Source of the DNA: Pseudorhodoplanes sp.
GTDB taxonomy: Bacteria > Pseudomonadota > Alphaproteobacteria > Rhizobiales > Xanthobacteraceae
Assembly: GCA_022843165.1 (NCBI GenBank)
Contig: JALHOD010000012.1
Coordinates: 1 to 64,000 of the forward strand
Direction: 5' to 3'
Length of the DNA: 64,000 nt
Numbering within the stretch: position 1 is the stretch's first letter; the number at the start of each line of letters is the position of its first letter. The position numbers were made by a program, and so were the translations under genes. Positions 18,209 to 27,633 of the stretch are shown here, piece after piece. The notes under the pieces were generated by a model. That model searched no databases. It had not been told where the DNA came from and saw nothing but the letters and a program-made list of their open reading frames with translations.

Positions 18209-19195
18209 TTACAGCTTGAAGCTTTCCAGCGTGCCCGGATGGAACAGGTCCTCGGGCTTGACCAGTCTGGGCGACAATCCCTGCGCATGATGGTGCTTGA
18301 AGAAATATTCCAGCACATGCCGGTTGGGCTCGACACCATAGGACCAGTAGTCGTGGCCCATCAGGTCGCGGGCTTCCCGCAATCTCTCCTCGACAAAAGG
18401 CAGCGTCACCTTGGTGGCCGACGTCTCGTCCAGATGGCTCAGCGCCCTGGCCTTTGACTGCTCGAACGCCTTCAGCACCGCCCCCGGCAGCCAAGGATGC
18501 TGTTCCGCCAGCGTGCGCCGCACGCCGACGATGTGCATGATAGGAAAAATCTTCGTGCGCTTGTAATAGTCCTTGGCCGCGGCCACCGGATCGGGAAACA
18601 GCCAGCCGACATTCGGCGTGTTGACCGGCAGCGATGGCGCGCGCGGCGCCATGAACGCGTCGATCTCGCCGGAGGCCAGCATTCCCGAAATGGTCTTGCC
18701 TTCAGGCGCGCTGTCCAGCCGCACATCCTTCGGTAACGTGAGCTTGATCTTTTCCGGCCGGCCGGGCTCCTCGATGCCGCCCCGCACCCAGATGATGTCG
18801 GACGGCTTCACGCCGTAATCGTCTTCGAGAAGCGCCCGCGCCCAGACCATGGCGCTCAGTTGATATTCCGGCAGCCCGATCCGTTTGCCCTTCAGGTCTT
18901 CGGGCTTCCTGATGCGATCGGTGCGCACCCAGATGCAGGTGTGGCGGAATGCGCGCGACAGGAATGCCGGTACACCGACATAGGGGAAATTTCCCTGCGC
19001 CGTCTTCACGGTCGAACTGGAGAGCGACAATTCGCAGATGTCGAATTCCTGCGCACGGAATGCGCGAAAGAAGATTTCCTCCGGCGACAGCGTCATGAAG
19101 ACCGGATCGACGCCGTCCATCTGGACGGTTCCATCGATCAGCGGACGGTTGCGATCATAGTCGCCGATGGCAATTGACAGATTGAGCTTCGACAT
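18209..19195 (-). CDS. 4,5-dihydroxyphthalate decarboxylase-like protein
   Basis: The 328-residue protein matches the family annotated as 4,5-dihydroxyphthalate decarboxylase (Pht5). Family signatures seen are the N-terminal AIGDYDRNRPLIDG, then LSPEEIFFRAFR, RIGLPEYQLSA and FPIMHIVGVRR. The fold of this family is that of a periplasmic binding protein, but there is no signal peptide here, so the protein is cytoplasmic. In phthalate degraders the reaction removes a carboxyl group to give protocatechuate. It is convergent to the ThDP-ABC-ALDH operon. The name should be treated as a family label; many members have untested substrates. Confidence 0.8.
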   Translation of the reverse strand: MSKLNLSIAIGDYDRNRPLIDGTVQMDGVDPVFMTLSPEEIFFRAFRAQEFDICELSLSSSTVKTAQGNFPYVGVPAFLSRAFRHTCIWVRTDRIRKPEDLKGKRIGLPEYQLSAMVWARALLEDDYGVKPSDIIWVRGGIEEPGRPEKIKLTLPKDVRLDSAPEGKTISGMLASGEIDAFMAPRAPSLPVNTPNVGWLFPDPVAAAKDYYKRTKIFPIMHIVGVRRTLAEQHPWLPGAVLKAFEQSKARALSHLDETSATKVTLPFVEERLREARDLMGHDYWSYGVEPNRHVLEYFFKHHHAQGLSPRLVKPEDLFHPGTLESFKL

Positions 19196-19275
19196 GTCCC
19201 TGGGCTTTTCTTGAAGTAACGATGCCTTGCTTTACGGGAAAGCGGGTCTCAACGCAAAAAAGAACCGAGACAGGG

Positions 19276-21111
19276 TCAGCGTCCAGACATGGGTCCGGCC
19301 GCAGCCATGTCGAGCACACGCAACTGCACCCGTTCGGCGCCCTGCCAGCGGTCCACACTGAGCTGACCCGCCACATGGACGGACTGGCCGCGGCTTTCGA
19401 TCAGAGATCGGCCGAGATCCTTGTCCGCCGAGCGGAACGAGATGGCATTGAGCATCGCGCCGTCGGCGGCGCGCAATCTCAGTCGCACATGCTTCTCACC
19501 CACCACATCGGCGAAGGCGACGGTGTGACCGGGAATGGCAAATACCGGTTCGGCATTTCCGGCGCCGAACGGACCAGCCCGCGCGATCATGGTGTAGAGT
19601 TCGACATTGGCGGCGACCGCGCTGATCGCGCCATCGATCAGCAGCGCGTCGTCGCGGCGTGCAATCTGCACGGCATCCGAGAGCATGTCTTCCAGGAAGG
19701 CGCGGAATGCGGATAACGCGTCCTTGCGCAGGGTGATGCCGGCGGCCATCGCATGTCCGCCGCCCTTGATCACAAGCCCCTCGCTCACCGCGCGGCGTAC
19801 GGCCTGCCCCAGATCGACGCCGGCGATCGAACGTCCCGAGCCGGTGCCGATGCCCGCGGTGTCGAGCGCAATCGCAAAGGCCGGGCGTCCGAACCGTTCC
19901 TTCAGCCGCGCCGCGATCAGGCCCACGATGCCGGGGTGCCAGCCTTTCGCTGCGGTGACCACCACCGCGCCTTTTTCCTCCAGCCCAAGCGCGGCAAAAG
20001 CCTCGGCCTCGGCCTCGGCCAGCATGGCCTGTTCCATCGTCTGGCGATCGCGGTTGAGCCGGTCGAGCTCGGCGGCCACCCGGCCGGCTTCAACCGGATC
20101 TTCCTCCAGCAGAAGATTGGCACCGAGATCGGCGCGGCCGATGCGGCCGCCGGCATTGATGCGTGGACCGAGCAGAAAGCCGAGATGGAACGGCTCCGGC
20201 GGACCGTCGAGACGCGCAACATCCATTAGCGCCGTCAGCCCCACATTCCCGCGCTGGCGCATGGCAAGGAGCCCCTTCGCGACAAATGCGCGGTTCAGCC
20301 CCTGGAGCGGCACCACATCAGCGACGGTGCCGAGCGCGACGAGATCGAGTGCGGACAGCAGATCGGGTTCCTTGCGGTCCCCCGCAAAAAAGCTGCGCGC
20401 ACGCAATTCGCGATTCACGGCAACGATGGTGAGAAAGACAAGGCCGACCGCAGCGAGATGACCGAGTTCGGACAGATCGTCCGGCCGGTTCGGGTTGACC
20501 AGCGCCAGCACGTCGGGAAGCGTGTCGCCACACTGATGATGATCGACAACCACGATGTCGAATCCCAACCTCTTGGCTTCGGCCAGCGCCTCGAGGCTGG
20601 TCGTCCCGCAATCGACGGTGATCAGCAGCGTGGCACCACGCTCGCGCAATGCCCGTACCGCGTCCACATTCGGTCCGTAACCTTCGAAAATCCGGTCCGG
20701 GATATGAATGATCGGCGACAATCCGCAATGCCGCAGATAACGCGCCAGCAAGGCCGATGAGGTGGCGCCGTCGACATCGTAATCCCCGAAGATTGCAACG
20801 CTCTCGCCGCGCATGACGGCGTCGGCGATCCGCGTCGCGGCGGCGGCCATGGCCGTCAGAACATGCGGGTCTGGCATCAGGCTCTTGATTGTCGGATCCA
20901 GAAAACCCTGCGCCTGATCGGCGGCCACACCGCGCCCGGCCAGAATACGCGCCAGCAATTCCGGCACCTGATGCCGCTGTGCGATGGCAAGCGCCTGCGC
21001 GGCGCCGCGCTCGTCCAGCCGGTCGCGCCAGGCGCGGCCCGACGCGGAGCGTTCGACGCCGAGAAAGAGCCGGGACGACGCTTTCGGCGTGAGGACCGGA
21101 GCCAATGACAT
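19276..21111 (-). CDS. recJ: Single-stranded-DNA-specific exonuclease RecJ
   Basis: The 611-residue protein is RecJ, a 5'-3' single-strand DNA exonuclease used in recombination and mismatch repair. The DHH phosphoesterase motifs are present: FGDYDVDGATS, VDCGTTS, VVVDHHQCG and a DHHA1-type GGGHAMAAGI. The C-terminal OB-like part ends near VQLRVLDMA. The ATG at 21111 is preceded by GGAAGGG; the frame runs 77 codons upstream into the GNAT gene and is discarded. It is the last gene of the aminotransferase-hom-glpX-GNAT-recJ block. Confidence 0.95.
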   Translation of the reverse strand: MSLAPVLTPKASSRLFLGVERSASGRAWRDRLDERGAAQALAIAQRHQVPELLARILAGRGVAADQAQGFLDPTIKSLMPDPHVLTAMAAAATRIADAVMRGESVAIFGDYDVDGATSSALLARYLRHCGLSPIIHIPDRIFEGYGPNVDAVRALRERGATLLITVDCGTTSLEALAEAKRLGFDIVVVDHHQCGDTLPDVLALVNPNRPDDLSELGHLAAVGLVFLTIVAVNRELRARSFFAGDRKEPDLLSALDLVALGTVADVVPLQGLNRAFVAKGLLAMRQRGNVGLTALMDVARLDGPPEPFHLGFLLGPRINAGGRIGRADLGANLLLEEDPVEAGRVAAELDRLNRDRQTMEQAMLAEAEAEAFAALGLEEKGAVVVTAAKGWHPGIVGLIAARLKERFGRPAFAIALDTAGIGTGSGRSIAGVDLGQAVRRAVSEGLVIKGGGHAMAAGITLRKDALSAFRAFLEDMLSDAVQIARRDDALLIDGAISAVAANVELYTMIARAGPFGAGNAEPVFAIPGHTVAFADVVGEKHVRLRLRAADGAMLNAISFRSADKDLGRSLIESRGQSVHVAGQLSVDRWQGAERVQLRVLDMAAAGPMSGR

Positions 21112-21134
21112 GAAACCCTTCCCAATCAGTCGAA

Positions 21135-21587
21135 TCAGAAGAGCTTGCGATACTGGATAAAACCGGGGCTGTCCGCCAGCGTATCGTACAATGCCCGCGC
21201 GGCGCGATTGTCCTCCTTGGTGAGCCAATGCACTCGGCTCGCGCCCGCGGCGCGCGCCGCCTGCTCGACCGCAAGGATCAGTTGGCGACCCGCGCCCTTC
21301 CCGCGGGCGGATTCGGCGACAAACAAATCCTGCAGGTAGCAATAATTTCCGATCGCCCAGAACGAGCGATGGAAAAGATAATGCACGATGCCGACCAACG
21401 CGCCGTTCGCATAAGCCCCCAAGCCGAACATCGGTTCGGCCGGATCGTGCATGCGCCGCCAGGCGGTGTCCGTCACATCTCTGGACACGGCCGTTTCATA
21501 GAACGTCAGATAGCCGTTCCAGAGCGGCTCCCAGGCGGCGCGCTCATCCGGCCGCAATGGACGAATGAGGATGGCGCCGCCCGACAT
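21135..21587 (-). CDS. GNAT family N-acetyltransferase
   Basis: The 150-residue protein is a Gcn5-related acetyltransferase. The acetyl-CoA binding motif A is seen as LFVAESARGKGAGRQLI (Q/R-x-x-G-x-G/A form), followed by a helix and the VHWLTKEDN beta strand. The acceptor is unknown. It lies 9 bases after glpX and 23 bases before recJ, so it is cotranscribed with both. Nothing in the sequence shows a link to either neighbour. Confidence 0.88.
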   Translation of the reverse strand: MSGGAILIRPLRPDERAAWEPLWNGYLTFYETAVSRDVTDTAWRRMHDPAEPMFGLGAYANGALVGIVHYLFHRSFWAIGNYCYLQDLFVAESARGKGAGRQLILAVEQAARAAGASRVHWLTKEDNRAARALYDTLADSPGFIQYRKLF

Positions 21588-21596
21588 GCCGGATGC

Positions 21597-22595
21597 TCAG
21601 TCGAGATGGAACTTGTCGAGCTGACGATGCTCGGCGCGGATATAGCGCACGGTGCCGGTAATGGAGCGCATCACCACCGTCTCCGTCTCGATCACGTCCT
21701 TGCGGAAACGGACGCCACGCAGGAATGAGCCGGTCGTGACGCCGGTGGCGGCGAACAGACAGTCGCCTTTCACCATGTCCTCGATTTCGTAGATCTTGCG
21801 CGGATCCGTGATACCCATGGTGACGCCGCGCGCGCGCCGCTCTTCGGTATCGAGCTGCAGCCGGCACTGCATTTGCCCGCCGATGCAGCGCAACGCAGCA
21901 GCCGCCAGGACACCTTCCGGAGCGCCGCCGATGCCGAGATAGATGTCGACGCCGGTCGTCTCCGAATCCGCGCAATCGATCACGCCGGCAACGTCGCCGT
22001 CACTGATCAGCTTCACCGCGCCGCCCACCTTGCGCACCCCGGCGATCAGTTCGGCATGGCGCGGCCGGTCGAGAATGCAGGCGGTGATTTCCTCCGGCTT
22101 CACGCCCTTGGCCTTGGCCAGATTGAGGATGTTCTCTTCCGAGGACGCGTCGAGCTGCACGACGCCCTTGGGATAGCCCGGCCCAATCGCGATCTTTTCC
22201 ATATAGACGTCGGGCGCGTTGAGCAGCGTGCCGCCCTCCGCCATCGCCATCGTGGCAATGGCGCCCGGCATGTTCTTGGCGCACAGGATGGTGCCTTCCA
22301 GCGGATCGACCGCGATGTCGACCTTGGGGCCATTCCTGGTGCCGACCTTCTCGCCAATGAACAACATCGGCGCCTCGTCGAGTTCGCCCTCGCCGATCAC
22401 CACCGTGCCCTCGATCGGCAGCTTGTTGAGTTCGCGCCGCATGGCGTCGACCGCCGCCTGGTCAGAGGCCTTGTCCTTGCCGCGGCCGCGCAGCCGCGCC
22501 GCCGAGACAGCAGCCCGCTCGGTCACCCGCACGATCTCCAGCGACAGGATGCGCTCCAGAGCATGTTGGGCCGGCACGGTAATGGTCGAGGACAT
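21597..22595 (-). CDS. glpX: Class II fructose-1,6-bisphosphatase
   Basis: The 332-residue enzyme hydrolyses fructose 1,6-bisphosphate in gluconeogenesis and the Calvin cycle. GlpX motifs are visible: VIGEGELDEAPML, the metal-binding AVDPLEGT and GIGGAPEGVLAAAAL. Length equals that of typical GlpX. It sits downstream of homoserine dehydrogenase, a gene order known from Bradyrhizobium and Rhodopseudomonas. It is likely the main FBPase if no class I enzyme exists elsewhere. Confidence 0.95.
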   Translation of the reverse strand: MSSTITVPAQHALERILSLEIVRVTERAAVSAARLRGRGKDKASDQAAVDAMRRELNKLPIEGTVVIGEGELDEAPMLFIGEKVGTRNGPKVDIAVDPLEGTILCAKNMPGAIATMAMAEGGTLLNAPDVYMEKIAIGPGYPKGVVQLDASSEENILNLAKAKGVKPEEITACILDRPRHAELIAGVRKVGGAVKLISDGDVAGVIDCADSETTGVDIYLGIGGAPEGVLAAAALRCIGGQMQCRLQLDTEERRARGVTMGITDPRKIYEIEDMVKGDCLFAATGVTTGSFLRGVRFRKDVIETETVVMRSITGTVRYIRAEHRQLDKFHLD

Positions 22596-22636
22596 CAGCG
22601 AAACCCCTTTTTTCCTTGGCTCCCAAGCCCGATCTT

Positions 22637-23959
22637 CTATCGGTTTTTTTCGATGCGGATCAATTGCGGCTCGCCGGTTATCACCTTGTCCCGCTTCACC
22701 GCCGCGAGCGCGCGGCGAACCGCGTCCTCCGTCGTGGCATAGGTGACCAGGATGACGGGAACCGGCCCGCTGACCGCCCGGGCATCCTTCCCGCCCTCAG
22801 GCCCGCGGTGGCGCTGCACAATCGATTCCAGCGAAATCTGCTGTTCCGCCAGACGGGTGGCGATGGTCGCCGCCGTGCCCGGCTTGTCCACGGCCATTAG
22901 CCGAATGTAGTAGCCGCCCTCGTGCATCTGCATGGGAGCGCGGCCGGCAGTGGCGAGTTGTGCGCTGGGGCGCCCAAAGGGCGCAACCCGCGTGCCGCGA
23001 GCGATATCCCCGATATCGGCCACGACTGCCGACGCGGTGGCGGCGCCGCCCGCGCCCGGTCCGACCAGGGTGACCGGCGGGAACCCTTCGGCGTCCACCG
23101 TCACCGCGTTGGTCACTCCCATCACCTGCGCGATGGCGGAATCCTTCGGCACCATGGTCGGGTGAACGCGCTGTTCGATGCCGGTCTCGGTCTTCACAGC
23201 AACACCCAGCAGTTTGATGCGATAGCCAAGCTCCTCGGCGGCATCGAGATCGGCAGACGCGATCGAGGAAATGCCCTCCACATAAACGGCGTCGGAATCC
23301 ACCTTGGTTCCGAAGGCAATGCTGGCGAGAATGGCAAGCTTCTGCGCGGTATCGAAACCTTCGATATCGAATGTCGGATCAGCCTCGGCATAGCCGAGCC
23401 GCTGTGCATCCTTCAGGCATTCCTCGAACGACATTCCTTCCTGCTCCATCCTGGTCAGGATGTAATTGCAGGTGCCGTTGAGAATGCCGTAGACGCGCGT
23501 GACCGAGTTGCCGGCCAGCCCCTCGCGCAAGGTCTTCACGATCGGGATGGCGCCGCCCACGGCAGCCTCGAAATTAAGCGCCACCTGGTTCTGTTCGGCC
23601 AACGCAGACAGCACCGCGCCGTGTCTCGCAAGTAGGGCCTTGTTGGCCGTCACCACGGACTTCCTGGCGCCGAGCGCGGCTTCGATCGCCGCCTTTGCCG
23701 GATCGCCCTCGCCGCCCATCAGTTCGACGAACACGTCGATGCCGGGATCGCGCGCCAGCGCGACCGGATCATCGATCCAGCGCAGCGATTTCAAATCGAC
23801 TCCGCGATCCTTGGCTTTTGACCGGGCCGACACGGCCACGACCTCGACCGGACGGCCGCAGCGCGCCGCAAGTGCGGCTTGATTGTCCCGGATCAGACGG
23901 ATCACAGCCGCGCCAACAGTTCCGAGTCCGGCAAGACCCACTTTCAGGGGCGCAACCAT
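22637..23959 (-). CDS. hom: Homoserine dehydrogenase
   Basis: The 440-residue enzyme reduces aspartate semialdehyde to homoserine, the branch point to threonine and methionine. The N-terminal NAD(P) motif is GLGTVGAAV, the catalytic domain includes GILNGTCNYILTRM and FDIEGFDTAQKLAIL, and a C-terminal ACT domain (from about residue 355, YYIRLMAVDKPGT) is the feedback regulatory site, normally for threonine. It is monofunctional, without an aspartokinase part. It follows the aminotransferase gene by 30 bases. Confidence 0.96.
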   Translation of the reverse strand: MVAPLKVGLAGLGTVGAAVIRLIRDNQAALAARCGRPVEVVAVSARSKAKDRGVDLKSLRWIDDPVALARDPGIDVFVELMGGEGDPAKAAIEAALGARKSVVTANKALLARHGAVLSALAEQNQVALNFEAAVGGAIPIVKTLREGLAGNSVTRVYGILNGTCNYILTRMEQEGMSFEECLKDAQRLGYAEADPTFDIEGFDTAQKLAILASIAFGTKVDSDAVYVEGISSIASADLDAAEELGYRIKLLGVAVKTETGIEQRVHPTMVPKDSAIAQVMGVTNAVTVDAEGFPPVTLVGPGAGGAATASAVVADIGDIARGTRVAPFGRPSAQLATAGRAPMQMHEGGYYIRLMAVDKPGTAATIATRLAEQQISLESIVQRHRGPEGGKDARAVSGPVPVILVTYATTEDAVRRALAAVKRDKVITGEPQLIRIEKNR

Positions 23960-23989
23960 TTGGAAATTCCGAAATGTAAGAGCCGCGCG

Positions 23990-25204
23990 TCAGCGCCGCG
24001 TGGCTAAAGGAACGACGTTGTGCAGGGTTTGGGCGCCGGTTTCAAGAAAGCGGCGGATATTACGGGCAGCCTGGCGAATGCGGTGCTCGTTCTCGACCAC
24101 CGCGAGACGGACGTAATCGTCGCCATGCTCGCCAAAGCCGATCCCGGGTGCGACGGCGACTTCGGCCTTCTCCACCAGAAGCTTTGCGAATTCCACGCTG
24201 CCGAGCGAACGGAACTGATCCGGCAGCGGCGCCCAGGCGAACATCGACGCCGACGGCGTCGGAATGTGCCAGCCGGCGCGGCCGAAACTGTCGACCAGAA
24301 CGTCGCGGCGCTTGCGATAAATTTCGCGCATCTCGCGAATGCAGTCGTCCGGACCGTTCAGCGCGGCCGTTGCAGCGACCTGAACCGGCGTGAACGCACC
24401 GTAATCGAGATAGGACTTCACGCGCGTCAGTGCCGCGATGATGCGTTCATTGCCGACCGCGAAACCGATGCGCCAGCCCGGCATCGAGAAGGTCTTCGAC
24501 ATCGAGGTGAACTCGACCGCGACATCGAATGCGCCCGGCACCTGCAGGATCGAGGGCGGCGGATCTTCGAAATAAACCTCCGCGTAAGCGAGATCGGACA
24601 GCACCATGATCTCGTGCTTCTTCGCAAACGCGACGAGGTCCTTGTAGAAGTCGAGGCTCGCGACATAAGCGGTCGGATTGGCCGGATAGCAGACCACCAC
24701 CGCGATCGGCTTCGGAATCGAATGGATGACGGCGCGTTCCAGCGCCTCGAAGAATTGCGGCGTCGGCTCCGAGGGAACCGAGCGAATTACGCCCCCCGCC
24801 ATCAGGAAGCCGAAGGCGTGGATCGGGTAGCTCGGATTGGGCACCAGCACGACATCGCCCGGCGCGGTGATCGCCTGGGCCACATTGGCAAAGCCTTCCT
24901 TGGAGCCGAGCGTGGTGACGATCTGGGTGTCGGGATTGAGCTTCACCCCGAAGCGGCGACCGTAATAGGCCGCTTGAGCTCGCCGCAGACCGGGAATGCC
25001 CTTGGACGAGGAATAGCGGTCGGTCCGCGGCTTGCCGAGCGTCTCCTTGAGCTTGTCGACCACATGCGCCGGCGCCGGCAAATCGGGATTGCCCATGCCC
25101 AGATCGACGATATCGGCACCCGCATTCCGCGCCACGGCCTTGGCGCGGTTGACCTGCTCGAAGACATAGGGTGGCAGGCGGCGGATGCGGTGAAATTCTT
25201 CCAT
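23990..25204 (-). CDS. PLP-dependent class I/II aminotransferase, LL-diaminopimelate/alanine type
   Basis: The 404-residue enzyme is an aspartate-aminotransferase-fold protein. The PLP lysine lies in SMSKTFSMPGWR, and the motif CYPANPTAYVA and the final arginine segment DYVRLAVVENEHR are in place. Relatives in this genomic position are annotated as LL-diaminopimelate aminotransferase or AlaC-type glutamate-pyruvate aminotransferase. The usual CYPNNPTG has become CYPANPTAY here, as is common in the AlaC group. Sitting first in a block with homoserine dehydrogenase suggests aspartate-family amino acid synthesis, but the exact donor and acceptor are not fixed by sequence. Confidence 0.88.
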   Translation of the reverse strand: MEEFHRIRRLPPYVFEQVNRAKAVARNAGADIVDLGMGNPDLPAPAHVVDKLKETLGKPRTDRYSSSKGIPGLRRAQAAYYGRRFGVKLNPDTQIVTTLGSKEGFANVAQAITAPGDVVLVPNPSYPIHAFGFLMAGGVIRSVPSEPTPQFFEALERAVIHSIPKPIAVVVCYPANPTAYVASLDFYKDLVAFAKKHEIMVLSDLAYAEVYFEDPPPSILQVPGAFDVAVEFTSMSKTFSMPGWRIGFAVGNERIIAALTRVKSYLDYGAFTPVQVAATAALNGPDDCIREMREIYRKRRDVLVDSFGRAGWHIPTPSASMFAWAPLPDQFRSLGSVEFAKLLVEKAEVAVAPGIGFGEHGDDYVRLAVVENEHRIRQAARNIRRFLETGAQTLHNVVPLATRR

Positions 25205-25274
25205 GGCAGCGAGGCTTTCCTGCGCCCGCGCCCCTCGAAAGGGGCCTCATGGGCGATCCCGGTGGGTGTTTTTA

Positions 25275-25637
25275 TCACGGGTTCCGGCTTTGACCAGTAT
25301 TCTGAGCGGCCGGAGCCTTCTGTTTGGACTGCCGATTACGGACCGCAATCAGGTCCTTTTCCAGCCGTTTCTGCTGCTCTTCATCGAGCAGGGACTGGGA
25401 CCGCGGGGGCGGCATGTCATGCACCGCCGGAAAGGCGGCTTGCGTGGCCGGCCGGGCCGGCGCGCCCTCCGGGAGGCCCCCGATATTGGTCGGAATCTGG
25501 TCGATCTGGGCGGTCGTACAACCGCCAAGGACGGCTGACAGGATCAGGCACGCCGCCACGGCAGCCAAGGGTCGGACGGCCGGACCTGCCGCCAGAGGCA
25601 TCAGCTTGAAAGCCACACTCGGCCGAGGTCGCGACAT
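25275..25637 (-). CDS. Putative small lipoprotein
   Basis: The 120-residue protein has an N-terminal hydrophobic segment ending in the lipobox LGGC (cysteine near residue 40), preceded by a long basic n-region. The mature part is rich in P, A and Q, with a charged helical stretch LLDEEQQKRLEKDLIAVRNR. No enzyme motif is seen. An in-frame start at residue 13 would give a more usual signal length. The gene is upstream of the aminotransferase on the same strand and divergent from phaC. Confidence 0.7.
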   Translation of the reverse strand: MSRPRPSVAFKLMPLAAGPAVRPLAAVAACLILSAVLGGCTTAQIDQIPTNIGGLPEGAPARPATQAAFPAVHDMPPPRSQSLLDEEQQKRLEKDLIAVRNRQSKQKAPAAQNTGQSRNP

Positions 25638-25824
25638 CAGGACAAATTCCGGAGGGAGTATTTGGCGGATTATCCGGGTAATATGACCAAAGCAAGGATA
25701 CGAAAAACAGGCGGTTAACGCCGAATTGAGCCCTTCTGCGGTCCTATTCTTGCTTGAAGATCGAATGGACGGGTCAAACTGGGGGAAAGGTGGCCATCAT
25801 GGCCGCGCGCGCTCGAGTCGAAGA

Positions 25825-27633
25825 ATGAACAGGATACCGGACAAGCCGGTCACGGCCGAAGGGGTAGCAGCCGTCGATATCGAGCGCTTCTCCCATAATC
25901 TTGCATGCCTGGTTGAACAGGGCGGCAAGGCGCTGGCCGCCTATCTGAAGCCGCGCGAGGAAGGCAAGGTTCAGGACGGCTATGCCGACCAAATCACCGA
26001 CGCGGTGAAGACGCTGGGCCAGGTGGCGGAATACTGGCTGTCGGATCCAAGCCGCGCCGCAGAACTGCAAACCTCGCTGGGGCGCGCCTATCTCGACCTG
26101 TGGGGAACAGCCGCCAAACGGATGGCGGGCGAGGCCGCCGAGCCGGTCGCCAAGGCCGATCCCAGGGACCGCCGCTTCGCCGATCCGGAATGGTCGTCCA
26201 ACCAGTTCTTCGACTTCCTCAAACAGGCCTATCTGCTGTCGGCGCATTGGGCCGACCACATGGTCAAGCATGCGGAGTCGCTTGACCCGCATACGCGGCA
26301 GAAGGCCGAGTTCTATATCCGGCAGATCACCAATGCCCTGTCGCCGTCGAACTTCGTGCTGACCAATCCGGAATTGCTGCGCGAGACGCTGTCCTCCAAC
26401 GCCGAGAATCTCGTGCGCGGGATGCACATGCTGACCGAGGACATCGATCCGGAAGGTCACATCAATATCCGCCAGTCCGACGCCACGATGTTCGAAGTCG
26501 GCCGCAACCTGGCCACAACGCCCGGCAAGGTGGTGTTCCAGAACGAGCTGATGCAGCTCATTCAATACTCGCCCTCGACCGAGACCGTGCTGAAGATTCC
26601 GGTCCTGATCGTACCGCCATGGATCAACAAGTTCTATGTGCTCGACCTGACGCCCGACAAATCCTTCATCAAATGGTGCGTCGATCAAGGCCTGACGGTC
26701 TTCGTCATTTCATGGATCAATCCCGATGCCCGCCTCGCGGCCAAAGGGTTCGAAGAATACATGCGCGAAGGTCCGCTGGCGGCGCTCGACGCCATTCGCG
26801 ACGCCACCGGCGAAAACAGGGTTCACGCCATCGGCTATTGCGTCGGCGGAACCTTGCTGGCGATCACCCTCGCCTATATGGCGGCGATGCGCGACGACCG
26901 CATCGCGTCGGCGACTTTCTTCGCGGCGCAGGTGGATTTCACCCAGGCCGGCGACCTCAAGGTCTTTGTCGATGAAGACCAGCTCAAGGGGCTCGAACAG
27001 CGCATGGCAGAGCGCGGCTATCTCGAAGGCCGCTACATGGCGACCGCGTTCAATCTGCTGCGCTCCAACGATCTGATCTGGCCCTATGTCATCAACAATT
27101 ACCTGAAAGGCAAGGCACCCTTCCCGTTCGATCTTTTGTACTGGAATTCCGACGCCACCCGGATGCCGGCCGCCAATCATTCCTTCTATCTGCGCAATTG
27201 CTATCTCAACAATCTCCTCACCAGAGGAAAGATGGAGATTGGCGGAGTCACGCTCGACCTGAAGAAGATCACAGCACCGGTCTATTCGCTTGCCGCACGC
27301 GAGGATCATATCGCGCCGGCAAGTTCCGTGTACCTCGGGGCGCAATATTTCGGCGGCCCGGTGCGCTTCGTCTTGTCCGGTTCAGGGCACATCGCGGGCG
27401 TGGTCAATCCGGTGTCGAAAGCGAAATACCAATACTGGCTGGGCGACCCGCCGGCCGGCGATCTTGAGAGCTGGATGAAAAAGGCCAGCGAGCATCCGGG
27501 ATCGTGGTGGCCGGACTGGCTGGCCTGGATCGTGGCGCAAGGCACCGAACGCGTCCCGGCGCGCAATCCCGGCGACGGCAAACTGAAGCCGCTCGAAGAC
27601 GCTCCCGGGAGCTATGTCCGGGTCAGGGCCTGA
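25825..27633 (+). CDS. phaC: Class I poly(3-hydroxyalkanoate) synthase
   Basis: The 602-residue protein polymerises hydroxyacyl-CoA into polyhydroxyalkanoate granules. The N-terminal PhaC region begins near [16 protein letters not shown], and the alpha/beta-hydrolase core carries the lipase-like box GYCVGG with the catalytic cysteine at 339. The catalytic aspartate segment [11 protein letters not shown] and the histidine in [12 protein letters not shown] complete the triad. The frame is open from 25726; ATG codons at 25765 and 25825 are both possible and neither has a strong ribosome binding site. I chose 25825 since the upstream residues look non-coding. No phaA, phaB or phasin gene is adjacent. 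Confidence 0.93.
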   Translation: MNRIPDKPVTAEGVAAVDIERFSHNLACLVEQGGKALAAYLKPREEGKVQDGYADQITDAVKTLGQVAEYWLSDPSRAAELQTSLGRAYLDLWGTAAKRMAGEAAEPVAKADPRDRRFADPEWSSNQFFDFLKQAYLLSAHWADHMVKHAESLDPHTRQKAEFYIRQITNALSPSNFVLTNPELLRETLSSNAENLVRGMHMLTEDIDPEGHINIRQSDATMFEVGRNLATTPGKVVFQNELMQLIQYSPSTETVLKIPVLIVPPWINKFYVLDLTPDKSFIKWCVDQGLTVFVISWINPDARLAAKGFEEYMREGPLAALDAIRDATGENRVHAIGYCVGGTLLAITLAYMAAMRDDRIASATFFAAQVDFTQAGDLKVFVDEDQLKGLEQRMAERGYLEGRYMATAFNLLRSNDLIWPYVINNYLKGKAPFPFDLLYWNSDATRMPAANHSFYLRNCYLNNLLTRGKMEIGGVTLDLKKITAPVYSLAAREDHIAPASSVYLGAQYFGGPVRFVLSGSGHIAGVVNPVSKAKYQYWLGDPPAGDLESWMKKASEHPGSWWPDWLAWIVAQGTERVPARNPGDGKLKPLEDAPGSYVRVRA

